Below are positions 1 through 8,964 of a DNA stretch of 64,000 nt, one piece after another. A model generated the notes under the pieces. The model was given only the letters and a program-made list of their open reading frames with translations, searched no databases and was not told the origin of the DNA. The position numbers and the translations under genes are program-made. This stretch comes from Angelakisella sp. GTDB taxonomy: Bacteria > Bacillota > Clostridia > Oscillospirales > Ruminococcaceae. The stretch lies in NCBI GenBank assembly GCA_020024555.1, contig JAHHTQ010000004.1, positions 37,052-101,051 on the forward strand, read 5' to 3'. Within the stretch, counting starts at the first letter, position 1, and each line of letters starts with the position of its first letter.

Positions 1-589
1 TCTTTTCAAGCTTTATTTCTTCGCTCAAATCATACATATTGCCGTCAACCCGCACACGCACAAAGCCGGAACGACGCGCGGAATCAAATTCTTTTGAGTG
101 TTCGCCTTTTCGCTGTCTGACTACCGGCGCAAGCACTTGAAATTTTGTTCCCTGTGGCAGCTCCATTATTCTATCAACCATTTGGTCAACCGTCTGCTGT
201 TTTATCTCTCTGCCACATATAGGACAATGCGGGACGCCAACCCTTGCAAAAAGTAGCCTTAAATAATCATATATCTCTGTAACTGTGCCAACAGTCGAAC
301 GTGGATTTTTTGAAGTTGTCTTTTGGTCTATCGATATTGCGGGTGAAAGTCCCTCGATATAATCGACATCTGGCTTATCCATTTGCCCCAAAAACTGACG
401 GGCGTACGAAGATAAGCTTTCCACATATCGTCTCTGTCCGTCTGCGTATATTGTGTCAAAAGCAAGAGAAGTTTTGCCGGAACCCGAAAGCCCTGTAAAC
501 ACGATAAGCTTATCCCTCGGCAATTCCAAATCTATATTTTTTAGGTTATTTTCCCTAGCTCCCTTTATAATGATTTTATCTTTTGTCAT
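1..589 (-). CDS. uvrA: UvrABC excision nuclease subunit A, N-terminal part (runs off the window)
   Basis: This is the first ~196 codons of UvrA, the DNA-damage-sensing ATPase of nucleotide excision repair. The translation starts [19 protein letters not shown] and carries the Walker A motif GLSGSGKTS near residue 35, then the UvrA-specific stretch [18 protein letters not shown]. The first zinc-binding pair CPICGR lies near residue 140. The ATG at 589 follows a GGGAGAAAAAT ribosome site. uvrB ends 21 bp upstream, so the two form one operon, uvrB then uvrA. The gene is incomplete only because the window ends. Confidence 0.97.
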   Translation of the reverse strand, partial: MTKDKIIIKGARENNLKNIDLELPRDKLIVFTGLSGSGKTSLAFDTIYADGQRRYVESLSSYARQFLGQMDKPDVDYIEGLSPAISIDQKTTSKNPRSTVGTVTEIYDYLRLLFARVGVPHCPICGREIKQQTVDQMVDRIMELPQGTKFQVLAPVVRQRKGEHSKEFDSARRSGFVRVRVDGNMYDLSEEIKLEK

Positions 590-610
590 ATTTTTCTCCC
601 TAATAAATAA

Positions 611-2572
611 CTACTTTTGTTTTTTAAGTTTTTCTATCTCATCACGCAAAAACGCCGCATGTTCAAATTCAAGTAATTTTGCCGCATTTTTCATCTCATT
701 CGTGAGTTTTATTATCATAGCATCTTTCTCTTTCGGTGACATTTTCTTTGTCTTTTTGTTGCCCTTTTCATCTACCGATATTTCAAGCAAATCTCTGATT
801 TCTTTATGAATGGATTTTGGCACTATTCCGTTTTCTGCATTGTATTTCTCTTGAATGGCGCGTCGGCGGTTTGTCTCGCTTATCGCTCTCTCCATAGAAT
901 TGGTTACCATATCCGCATACATAATTACAGTACCGTGGTCATTACGCGCCGCGCGTCCGATAGTCTGCACAAGCGAAGACTCTGAACGCAAAAATCCTTC
1001 TTTATCGGCATCAAGAATTGCCACAAGCGAAACTTCGGGAATATCCAGTCCTTCTCTAAGTAGGTTAATACCGACAAGCACATCTATCTCACCCATTCGC
1101 AAGTCACGTATAATTTCCATTCGCTCCATTGTATCTATATCGTGGTGCATATATTTAACTTTTATACCGACTTTTATAAAATAATCAGTCAAATCTTCCG
1201 CCATTTTCTTTGTAAGAGTTGTAACAAGCACTCTCTCTTTTAAATCAACACGTTTATTTATTTCCGATATTAAATCATCAATCTGCCCCTCTACTTTTCT
1301 GACATCAATTTTGGGGTCAAGCAGTCCTGTGGGACGTATAATCTGTTCAACAATATTTGAACTTCTGTCTTTTTCATAATTTTGCGGAGTGGCGCTTACA
1401 TATATAATTTGATTGATTTTATCTGTAAATTCATCAAAATTGAGCGGTCTGTTGTCCAAAGCTGACGGCAAACGGAAACCGTATTCGATAAGGTTTGTTT
1501 TGCGCGCCTTATCGCCTCCGTACATTCCGCGAACCTGTGGCAAAGTGACGTGTGACTCATCAACAAACATAAGATAATCATCAGGGAAATAGTCAAGGAG
1601 AGTAAAAGGTGTGCTGCCCGCAGGTCTGCGTGACAAAACACGTGAATAGTTTTCTATTCCGGAACAAAAACCCACTTCCAAAAGCATTTCTATATCATAG
1701 TTTGTACGTTCCGCTATTCTCTGCGCCTCAATAAACTTTCCGTTTTCGGTAAAGTATTTGACTCTTTCGTCGCACTCCTGTCTTAAATCTGCAATAGCTT
1801 CCAACAGCTGTTCATGCGGTGTTATATAGTGCGATGCGGGATATACGGCAATATGTGAAACAAAATTTTTCACTTCACCTGTGACAACGTTTATTTCCGA
1901 TATTCTGTCTATTTCGTCACCAAAAAACTCTATTCTAAACGCAACATCTGATGAATATGCCGGATATATCTCCAACACATCGCCACGCACACGAAACTTA
2001 TTTCTTGCAAAAGCAATATCATTTCTTTCATATTGCAATTCCACAAGTTTTTTCATAACTTCATTACGCTCCTTTGTCATACCAACACGTAACGAAAGTA
2101 TCATATTTTTATAGTCTATCGGGTTACCAAGTGTATATATGCACGATACGCTCGCAACTATTATAACATCTCGCCTTTCGCTAAGCGACGCTGTCGCCGA
2201 GTGGCGAAGTCTGTCTATCTCCTCATTGATTGCGCTGTCTTTTTCAATATAGGTATCCGTTGAGGCAATATACGCTTCCGGCTGATAGTAGTCATAGTAT
2301 GATACAAAATATTCCACTGCATTTTCCGGAAAAAACTCACGGAACTCGGAACACAACTGCGCCGCAAGTGTTTTATTATGCGCGAGTATAAGGGTTGGTT
2401 TATTGGTTTTCGCTATAATATTTGCCATAGTAAAAGTCTTTCCCGAACCTGTTACACCCAAAAGCGTCTGTTCTTTTTCTCCGTTCAAAACACCTTTTGA
2501 CAGAGACTCTATCGCTTGCGGTTGGTCACCCGTTGGTTTATATGATGAATGTAATATGAATTGTTCAGCCAT
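611..2572 (-). CDS. uvrB: UvrABC excision nuclease subunit B
   Basis: UvrB is the damage-verifying helicase-like subunit of nucleotide excision repair. At 653 residues it has the normal family length. It shows Walker A GVTGSGKT at residues 39-46, the tyrosine-rich beta-hairpin region around residue 92 ([11 protein letters not shown]), the DESH Walker B box near 338, helicase motif VI (QTIGRAARN) and a C-terminal UVR domain (about 620-653) that contacts UvrC/UvrA. The ATG at 2572 follows GGAGGCAAAA. I looked upstream for a LexA/DinR box (GAAC-N4-GTTC) and did not see one, so SOS control is not supported by this sequence. Confidence 0.98.
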   Translation of the reverse strand: MAEQFILHSSYKPTGDQPQAIESLSKGVLNGEKEQTLLGVTGSGKTFTMANIIAKTNKPTLILAHNKTLAAQLCSEFREFFPENAVEYFVSYYDYYQPEAYIASTDTYIEKDSAINEEIDRLRHSATASLSERRDVIIVASVSCIYTLGNPIDYKNMILSLRVGMTKERNEVMKKLVELQYERNDIAFARNKFRVRGDVLEIYPAYSSDVAFRIEFFGDEIDRISEINVVTGEVKNFVSHIAVYPASHYITPHEQLLEAIADLRQECDERVKYFTENGKFIEAQRIAERTNYDIEMLLEVGFCSGIENYSRVLSRRPAGSTPFTLLDYFPDDYLMFVDESHVTLPQVRGMYGGDKARKTNLIEYGFRLPSALDNRPLNFDEFTDKINQIIYVSATPQNYEKDRSSNIVEQIIRPTGLLDPKIDVRKVEGQIDDLISEINKRVDLKERVLVTTLTKKMAEDLTDYFIKVGIKVKYMHHDIDTMERMEIIRDLRMGEIDVLVGINLLREGLDIPEVSLVAILDADKEGFLRSESSLVQTIGRAARNDHGTVIMYADMVTNSMERAISETNRRRAIQEKYNAENGIVPKSIHKEIRDLLEISVDEKGNKKTKKMSPKEKDAMIIKLTNEMKNAAKLLEFEHAAFLRDEIEKLKKQK

Positions 2573-2810
2573 TTTTGCCTCCTAATCTATACAATACTTT
2601 GAATATATCTACACAATTTAAAATACTGTATTTTTTAAATACTGCCGAATATTTTACTGTATATAAAACCAAAATATCAAATATTGTTTATTAATTGTAT
2701 AACGCATATTTGCATATAAATCTATATAATTATTATAGACAATCACATTATAACATATAATTTTAAAAATAAAAAGAGTTTTACGAAAATTTGTTCTTAT
2801 GTTTTCTAAA

Positions 2811-2848
2811 AAAATAAAGATAACCTCAATATCAGTTATCTTTATTTT
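2811..2848 (-). terminator. Terminator of the ABC exporter operon
   Basis: Nearly perfect inverted repeat (AAAATAAAGATAAC / GTTATCTTTATTTT) with a 10-nt loop, directly downstream of the permease stop codon. Read on the minus strand it is followed by a run of T. The AT-rich flanks would let it work in both directions. The rest of 2573-2810 is very AT-rich and should hold the uvrB promoter; no clear boxes were assigned there. Confidence 0.75.
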
Positions 2849-2852
2849 AAAA

Positions 2853-4211
2853 TTAATCGTGTTTGATAGCTTCCAAAGCTGAAATTTTAACCGCTCTGTT
2901 TGCAGGCAAAAATCCGAAGATGACACCTATCAAAATAGAGAACAGTAACGCAAAGCCAACAAGCCACAGTGGAATTACTGAAATTTGCCGTCCCATACCC
3001 TCAGCCATAAAATAATTTATTGCAAAAGAGATGATATAGCTGAATACGACACCTATCAAGCCTCCCAAAAAGCCTATCATACCGGCTTCTATAAGGAACA
3101 TTGTACGGATATTTTTCAGCTCTGCGCCTATAACTTTCATTATGCCGATTTCTTTTGTACGTTCGATAATTGACATAACCATTGTGTTCGCTATACCGAT
3201 AGCCGCAACAAAGAGTGAAATAGCCGCAAGTCCACCCAAAACCATCTGTATCATACGTGACTGTTCCTGCATACTTTCACGCATACTTTCCATACTGTTA
3301 CAGTAAAAGCCCATTTTTTCAATTTCTTTTTGTACTGGCAAAACATCTTCTATTGTGTTGCATTTTACGCGCACATTATCAAATTTAATTTCGACTTTCC
3401 TCTTTACGCCAGCCATTTTGTTATATTTTTCCATTAATAATTTTAAATCATTAATATCCATAATTACGGCATTTCTTAGTTCCCAATCATTCTCTTTTTC
3501 CTTCAAAACACCTTTGATTATCGGAGTTATTTCAAAAAACTTGTCAGGGTCTTTTTCTTCGTCTTTTTTGGGAAGAGCCTGATACATTACCATTTTTTGC
3601 TTTAATATATCAAAAAACGGCTCATCTATCGTACCGTCTTCTTTTGGCCACGGCTCACGTCTGTCACCTTTTCCCGGTCTTCGTTTCGTATCGATAAATC
3701 TATACGAAAATCCCGAGCCTACGACAACGGTAAACGGTTTGTCATTTTCCGCAAACATATGTCCTTTGTCAATGCTGTATCCCATATCTTCCAAAGCGTC
3801 GGCATATACGCCGATAATATTAATTCTGCTTCTGTCTTGATATTTTTCATCGTTTGTTTTTGGTCGTCTGGTATTATATCTCTCGTCTTCGGTTCTCATA
3901 TTAAATTCCATATCATATACCTGCCAAAACGGAGTTACTCCCTGCACGCCTTTGAGAGTCTTAAAAGATGCTATGGTTTTGTCATCAAGCGTTACATCTT
4001 CTTTACCACCCCATGCCATTACTTCGATAAGGGTAAGGTCGCCCATACCTTCAAGCATACTGTCAAAGTATTGCTCCAAACCGATACCTATGGAAATCAT
4101 AACAAGAATAGCACATACACCAATAACTACACCCAGTGCTGTAAGAACCGTTCTGAGTTTTCTGCGTGTCAGGTTTTTCCAGCAAATGCCAAGCATATCA
4201 GAGATCCGCAT
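2853..4211 (-). CDS. MacB/FtsX-family ABC transporter permease
   Basis: Permease of an export-type (MacB/LolCDE-like) ABC system, 452 residues. It has one N-terminal membrane helix (about 18-42, after the basic stretch CWKNLTRRKLRT), a large extracellular MacB_PCD-type domain (about 45-310) and three C-terminal helices (about 325-350, 375-400, 415-442) with the FtsX motif near ERTKEIGIMKVIGA. Its start overlaps the end of the upstream CARDB-like gene by 14 bp, so it is the last gene of an operon ATPase - surface protein - permease. The substrate is unknown. Such systems in Firmicutes export peptides or act on the envelope rather than import. Confidence 0.9.
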   Translation of the reverse strand: MRISDMLGICWKNLTRRKLRTVLTALGVVIGVCAILVMISIGIGLEQYFDSMLEGMGDLTLIEVMAWGGKEDVTLDDKTIASFKTLKGVQGVTPFWQVYDMEFNMRTEDERYNTRRPKTNDEKYQDRSRINIIGVYADALEDMGYSIDKGHMFAENDKPFTVVVGSGFSYRFIDTKRRPGKGDRREPWPKEDGTIDEPFFDILKQKMVMYQALPKKDEEKDPDKFFEITPIIKGVLKEKENDWELRNAVIMDINDLKLLMEKYNKMAGVKRKVEIKFDNVRVKCNTIEDVLPVQKEIEKMGFYCNSMESMRESMQEQSRMIQMVLGGLAAISLFVAAIGIANTMVMSIIERTKEIGIMKVIGAELKNIRTMFLIEAGMIGFLGGLIGVVFSYIISFAINYFMAEGMGRQISVIPLWLVGFALLFSILIGVIFGFLPANRAVKISALEAIKHD

Positions 4212-5652
4212 CTTCTTCCTCTCTCCTCTTTTGTCTAATCTTCTTAACTACTACGATAACTATTACAAGAACAAGTATCGCTCCGCCTACCATCAAATAA
4301 ATCGGCAATTTGCTTTTTGGTTGTTCAGGCATTGGATTCAATGGTATATCGGGGAATGGTTTTTCCGGAACAAATTTTTCTTCAATGTTTGTACTGAACT
4401 GTATTCTTTGTTCATGTTCAACCGCATTTGTGTCCTCATATACCATAACAATTTCACCTGTAAGCACACCCGGTTTACTTGACCGAATATAGAAATCTGT
4501 CGAACCTGTTGCTCCTGATGCCAAATTGCCTAAATTTTTCTTTTGTCCGGGATTTGCAAAGTCACCCTGAATTTCAGTAGACAAGTTAAATGCTTGTGAT
4601 CTGCCCTTGTTTACATAGTTTACCGTAACAAGTATTTCTTCACCGTCCACGTTGGTTTCGGGAACTTCAACGCTTGTAAGTTCAAATCTGTCAATTTGAG
4701 TTACCGGCACTGTTATAACCTCTGTTCTGTCAAAAGTCTTTCTTTCATCGTTCCCGATATACTGATAGTTCATTTTTAATGTAATCTTTTGAGATTCTGC
4801 CTCTGAACTTGGCTTAACTGAAACTTTCATTGACTTGGAAATAACCTCGTTTGCCTGCAATAGCGGAATATGAATTGTATTTGAAGAATTTGTAAGTATC
4901 ATTGAGTCAGGTGTTTCAATGGTAAGTATCATATTTGTTACATCAATATTTTGACTTGTGTTTCTAAGTTGCAAATTCAGTATAAATTTGTCGCCTGCCG
5001 TAACATTTTCTTCTTCACCATAAGTATAACTGTTGATTATTACATAAGGAGTCTCAACGGCTATTTCAGGTTTTTCAGGTCTTTCAGAATCCGGTCTTGA
5101 CGGGGTAGATGTCTCTACTTTGAAAAATTCCTCAGGAATAGCGAAAGAAACATTGATTATTGAGTCATCATCTTGTAAAATCGGAAGTACAAGTTCTTTT
5201 CCGACACCTGAATATCTCATATTTTTAACTGTGATACTCGCATATTCGCCTGCTTTTGTAACATAAAAATCTGTTTGCTTATCAGTATTCGGTTTATTTA
5301 AATTATCGACAGCATTAAAAGAGCCAAAATATTTAGCCGCCATTAGTTTATTCTCAATATCTGAGCTGGAAGCCAAATTTTTTCCGATAAATGAAACTTC
5401 AAAATCAACATAGTAACCTGAAAATATCCTTGGATTTCTATACAATCCATTTGCAGGATCATATACTACTGTCGTACCATTTGTTGTTTTGATTTTGGTT
5501 ACATCTAAACGCACATTGCTCATACCAATTGTGCTGTTAGCGTTGTTATCGGTTTCACTGTTTTTAGCCTCAACGTCTACAACTGTATTTGGCAGCAGTA
5601 ATGTAAACATCAGCGCAAAGCACATAATCATGGAAAATACCCTTTTTTTCAT
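4198..5652 (-). CDS. Secreted, membrane-anchored protein with CARDB/COG1361-like Ig repeats; ABC exporter partner
   Basis: 484 residues with an N-terminal signal peptide (basic start MKKR, hydrophobic ~7-25), an extracellular part rich in beta-strand, and a C-terminal membrane helix (about 448-470) followed by a basic tail KKIRQKRREE. The middle (about 200-440) resembles NPCBM/CARDB repeats of COG1361 S-layer-like proteins (phrases such as 'NTSQNIDVTNMILTIETP' and 'VNYVNKGRSQAFNLS'). It shares one base with the ATPase stop codon and overlaps the permease, so the three are co-translated. I infer it is the adaptor between the transporter and the cell surface, a place held by MacA-type proteins elsewhere; no HlyD fold is visible. 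Confidence 0.75.
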   Translation of the reverse strand: MKKRVFSMIMCFALMFTLLLPNTVVDVEAKNSETDNNANSTIGMSNVRLDVTKIKTTNGTTVVYDPANGLYRNPRIFSGYYVDFEVSFIGKNLASSSDIENKLMAAKYFGSFNAVDNLNKPNTDKQTDFYVTKAGEYASITVKNMRYSGVGKELVLPILQDDDSIINVSFAIPEEFFKVETSTPSRPDSERPEKPEIAVETPYVIINSYTYGEEENVTAGDKFILNLQLRNTSQNIDVTNMILTIETPDSMILTNSSNTIHIPLLQANEVISKSMKVSVKPSSEAESQKITLKMNYQYIGNDERKTFDRTEVITVPVTQIDRFELTSVEVPETNVDGEEILVTVNYVNKGRSQAFNLSTEIQGDFANPGQKKNLGNLASGATGSTDFYIRSSKPGVLTGEIVMVYEDTNAVEHEQRIQFSTNIEEKFVPEKPFPDIPLNPMPEQPKSKLPIYLMVGGAILVLVIVIVVVKKIRQKRREEEDADL

Positions 5653-6992
5653 TATTTATTACCCTCCGTATTGGATTTTTCAGTATTTGTTTTATTTTCA
5701 TCTTTCGCTATATCTGTATATACATCTTCCGATAAATTATCATCGTCTTTGTATTCAATAATGATCTCATCGGCATTACTTTCTTTAACAGTTACAGCTT
5801 CAAGACTATTTTTTTCGTTATCTGTCACTTCACTTTTAGTCTGACTTTCTGTTGTTTGGGGTTCTGTCTTAATTTCAGCGTTTGATTGTGTATTTTCTTC
5901 CTGTTTTGTTGTTTGGTCTGCTTCTGTCTTCTTCTTTTTAAATTTATCCCAAAAACTCTTTTTGTCTTTTTTCTTTTTGTCTTTTGAAGCGACTATTTTT
6001 TCACGGTTAGACTTATTTTGCGCCAATCGTTTACTGTCTGTTTCTTTCGGAATAGCGCCTGTCTCACGTCCAATACGTAAAAACAAACTTTTTTCTGTTT
6101 CATTATCTATTTTTGCTATCAATGTTTCCATAAAGTTTTGAGGATTTTTCAAATCAATAAAAGCGTCTTCCAAAGCCTGAACGCATACGCCTTCTGTATA
6201 TTCGCCCGTATATTTAAGGATTATTTTGGCAAGCTCATCATACTGTTCATTTTGAACCATCGGTTTAATAAGTTCCCGCAGTTCGTTCGTAACATCATAT
6301 AAACTGTGATTTTCTTTATCGGATATTATTTCACCGTCAACCAGCGTAACTATTCTATCTGCATATCTTGCAAGATTTTGGTCATGGCTTACCAAGACAA
6401 TAGTTATGCCATAGTGACGGGAAAACTCCAAGAACAAATCCATAATCTCACGTGTTGTACGTGTATCCAAGTTACCGGTCGGCTCATCGGCAAATACGAC
6501 ATCTGGCTTTGTAACAAAGGCTCGCGCAATACCGACTCTTTGTTGCTGTCCACCGGACATCTCTTTTGGTTTATGCGACATTCTTTTGCCCAAGCCAACC
6601 TTTTTTAGCATTTCTTTTGCCAGTTTTATTCTCTTTGTTTTGGATACTCCGCGAAATGTCATAGGAATTGCCACATTATCAATAGCAGACATTCCCTGTA
6701 ACAAATTGTAGGACTGAAACACAAATCCTATATTTCTCTGACGAAAATGGGCAAGCTGTTTTTCTGTCATTACCGATATTTTTTTATTTTTAATATAAAC
6801 TTCACCACGTGTAGGTTTTTCAAGTCCCGCAAGCTGATTTAGTAAAGTAGACTTACCGGAACCCGAAGTACCAAGTATGCAGCAAACCTGTCCTTTTGGT
6901 ATTTCCAAATTTATACAGTCTAACGCAACTACTTTTTCATTACCTACTCTATAAGCTTTGCGAAGGTTTACTGTTTTAATTACGCTTTCCAA
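5652..6992 (-). CDS. MacB/LolD-type ABC transporter ATPase with a long charged C-terminal tail
   Basis: Residues 1-225 are a complete ABC ATPase: Walker A GTSGSGKST (41-49), signature MSGGQQQRVGIA (~145), Walker B VVFADEPTGNLD and the switch histidine (LVSHD). The remaining ~215 residues are unusual. A helical segment (about 235-310) is followed by a long Lys/Glu/Thr-rich, low-complexity tail. Typical LolD-like ATPases end near residue 230, so the tail doubles the protein and may be a regulatory or phosphorylated region. The start is TTG, chosen because GGAGGT lies six bases upstream. First gene of the exporter operon. Confidence 0.9.
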   Translation of the reverse strand: MESVIKTVNLRKAYRVGNEKVVALDCINLEIPKGQVCCILGTSGSGKSTLLNQLAGLEKPTRGEVYIKNKKISVMTEKQLAHFRQRNIGFVFQSYNLLQGMSAIDNVAIPMTFRGVSKTKRIKLAKEMLKKVGLGKRMSHKPKEMSGGQQQRVGIARAFVTKPDVVFADEPTGNLDTRTTREIMDLFLEFSRHYGITIVLVSHDQNLARYADRIVTLVDGEIISDKENHSLYDVTNELRELIKPMVQNEQYDELAKIILKYTGEYTEGVCVQALEDAFIDLKNPQNFMETLIAKIDNETEKSLFLRIGRETGAIPKETDSKRLAQNKSNREKIVASKDKKKKDKKSFWDKFKKKKTEADQTTKQEENTQSNAEIKTEPQTTESQTKSEVTDNEKNSLEAVTVKESNADEIIIEYKDDDNLSEDVYTDIAKDENKTNTEKSNTEGNK

Positions 6993-7177
6993 ATGTCAAC
7001 CTCCTGTAAGTTTTAAAAACTAACTTTCAAATTTAATAATATCTATATTATGAAATAAAATATAAATATATTATTAATTAAAAACAACCTATGTATTATG
7101 TATATAAAATTCGACTTTTTATTGCAAAATTTTTACATTTCTTTTTAAAAATATATTATATCAAAATAGAGACAATA

Positions 7178-7206
7178 TACCTACTTACAGTATGTGCAAG
7201 TAGGTA
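7178..7206. repeat. Inverted repeat (possible terminator) between the ABC operon and the SCP2-like gene
   Basis: A perfect 9-bp inverted repeat TACCTACTT / AAGTAGGTA with an 11-nt loop. The plus side continues in TTTTAAA and the minus side has no clear T run, so it is a weak terminator at best. The rest of 6993-7283 is AT-rich spacer in which I see nothing else. Confidence 0.45.
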
Positions 7207-7283
7207 TTTTAAATCTCAGTGTTATCAACTTTTAACAAAAACATTATCTATGTACATTAAATGTATTTATTTTGATAAAATTT

Positions 7284-7787
7284 TCATTTCTTGGATTTTT
7301 TGGATTTTACTTCCTTTTTTGCCGGTTCTTTTTTTTCTTGTTTTTTGGGTTTGGCTGTCTCTTTTTTGCTTTCTTTTTTATCTTCTGTTTTAACTTCTTC
7401 CTTAACTTCTGTCTTGGCTTCCTCTTTTTTGTCTTTTTTTACGGTTTTCTTTTCTTCCTTAACTTTTTTAGTTAAGATTTCTTGCAAAACAGAAACTTTT
7501 GTTGTATCACCAAAAACAACTACGCTTCCATTGTCAATAGCATCTTGAAGCATAATTTTATTTGCAAAAATATCTTCAAGAACATTTGCAGAAGCATCTA
7601 CTGCCAAATTTCTGTCTTGATAATCATACGGTTCAACATTAAGCTTATTATTTAGTACTTCAATATAAAATGTACCTTCACCGTCACCAACGATATGAAA
7701 CTGATAAGCTATATGCTCATTTATGTTTTTCACATTGCCTTTACCGACGGTTTTTTTTAGTTTTTCAAATACTTCTTGATATGTCAT
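7284..7787 (-). CDS. SCP2-like sterol/lipid-carrier fold protein with a Lys/Glu-rich tail
   Basis: 167 residues from the ATG at 7787, which follows GGAGGGTTTTAGT; a TTG five codons earlier lies inside that ribosome site and is rejected. Residues 1-105 look like a small SCP2-type domain (YQFHIVGDGEGTFYIEVLNN, then hydrophobic helices and VVFGDTTKVSVLQEIL). Residues 110-167 are a low-complexity tail of Lys, Glu, Ala and Pro ending KKSKK, resembling the tails of nucleic-acid- or membrane-associated proteins. The family assignment is from pattern only. No neighbour gives a pathway. Single-gene unit. Confidence 0.55.
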   Translation of the reverse strand: MTYQEVFEKLKKTVGKGNVKNINEHIAYQFHIVGDGEGTFYIEVLNNKLNVEPYDYQDRNLAVDASANVLEDIFANKIMLQDAIDNGSVVVFGDTTKVSVLQEILTKKVKEEKKTVKKDKKEEAKTEVKEEVKTEDKKESKKETAKPKKQEKKEPAKKEVKSKKSKK

Positions 7788-8013
7788 ACTAAAACCCTCC
7801 AAAATTATAATAATTATATTATTCTAAAAAGATATATAAAACTATAAGTTAATCATAACTATTGTTACTATTATAACACAATAAAAATGGCAAAAAAAGT
7901 ATTTAAATATTAATTTTAAGTAAATTTACTTTTTTTTACCATAAAATATAACATAATCATTTTATACGCATTGTAATTGTGCAATATTAACATAAATATA
8001 GAAAAAATTTAGG

Positions 8014-8505
8014 TTAAACCTTTATGTTTTTCGCTTTCAATAAATCCAAAAACTCATCAAACGTACAATTAGTAAAGGAATTTTTTTCTACCATTATTCC
8101 GCTGTTTTTTGCGAACATCAAAACAAAAGAATGTTTTAAATTATAAGTTTTGGTTATTTGGGAATATTCGACAGTTAAATTAAAGCTACCTTCTTTTAAT
8201 ATGATTTTGTCATCAAAAGTAATTTCGGATTCAAACTTTTGTCCGTTATGTATTCGTTTTTCATAATCTTTGAGTTGTTTATACATCTGTATAGGCGAAA
8301 CTATTACTGTAATAAGACAGATTATAATACAAGCCGAAATTACACCGATACTTAAAATATTGCTTTCATACACATCATACAAAAGTTTGAAAATACCGAC
8401 AACAATAATGATTATACCCGCTATCATATATTTTTTCCATAAAACTTTCAGTACATATTCTTTTAACATAGTATCATTTGAATAATATTTATTTTTATAC
8501 TGCAT
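8014..8505 (-). CDS. YcxB-like two-helix membrane protein
   Basis: 163 residues: a cytoplasmic start, two adjacent membrane helices (about 28-46 and 53-74), and a C-terminal soluble domain with the YcxB pattern (FDDKIILKEGSFNLTVEYSQITKTYNLKHSFVLMF). Proteins of this family are widespread in Clostridia and have no known function. The ATG at 8505 follows GGGGGATAATTT. It stands alone between AT-rich spacers. Confidence 0.7.
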   Translation of the reverse strand: MQYKNKYYSNDTMLKEYVLKVLWKKYMIAGIIIIVVGIFKLLYDVYESNILSIGVISACIIICLITVIVSPIQMYKQLKDYEKRIHNGQKFESEITFDDKIILKEGSFNLTVEYSQITKTYNLKHSFVLMFAKNSGIMVEKNSFTNCTFDEFLDLLKAKNIKV

Positions 8506-8596
8506 AAATTATCCCCCATATTACTTAACTTCTGTTACATTATTATATAAATATATCACTGATATCTTTAAAATACAAGGGTTAATATATAATTAT

Positions 8597-8858
8597 ACTG
8601 TCAAAAAACTATATTGCCGGAAAAATATGCACAAGAGAGGTGATTTCAAAGAAACTTTTTCTCTTGCAAAAAGTTTCCTCTTTTGGCATAAATGCCAAAA
8701 TTCACCTTCAAAAATGCGCTTGCACGGCAAAAGCGTTCCGTTTTCTGCGGAAAACGGCTTAGGCTCTGCCTAAGAACTGCAATTTTTTGAAAAAAATTGA
8801 GTAAAACTTTTATAGACTTCGTCATTATGACGAGTGCTATATCTTTTTTGACACACTG
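8597..8858. repeat. Hairpin-chain intergenic repeat, long copy
   Basis: About 262 bp bounded by short inverted ends (CTGTCAAAAAA at 8598, TTTTTTGACA ending at 8853). Inside lies a row of perfect stem-loops: GAAACTTTTT/AAAAAGTTTC (8651-8677), TTTTGGCAT/ATGCCAAAA (8681-8700), CCGTTTTC/GAAAACGG (8738-8757), CTTAGGC/GCCTAAG (8758-8774) and CAATTTTTT/AAAAAATTG (8780-8799), then CGTCAT/ATGACG (8820-8832). The last part closely matches 18100-18222. It codes for nothing credible and resembles a MITE or a structured repeat carried between genes. Flanks 8506-8596 and 8859-8964 are plain AT-rich DNA. Confidence 0.75.
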
Positions 8859-8964
8859 ATATATAATATTCATAATTTCGTATTAATTTTATTATGGAAT
8901 ATAGTTTGAAGTATTTTGATTAATAAAAATGTATTGAATCACTATAATATTTTATTTGCAAACA

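Noticed and set aside
8597-8858. CRISPR array
   Set aside because: The repeated features are different inverted repeats set side by side, not equal direct repeats with spacers, and no cas gene is near.
8646-8873. 75-codon open frame on the minus strand
   Set aside because: It is only the translation of the hairpin repeat, with no ribosome site.
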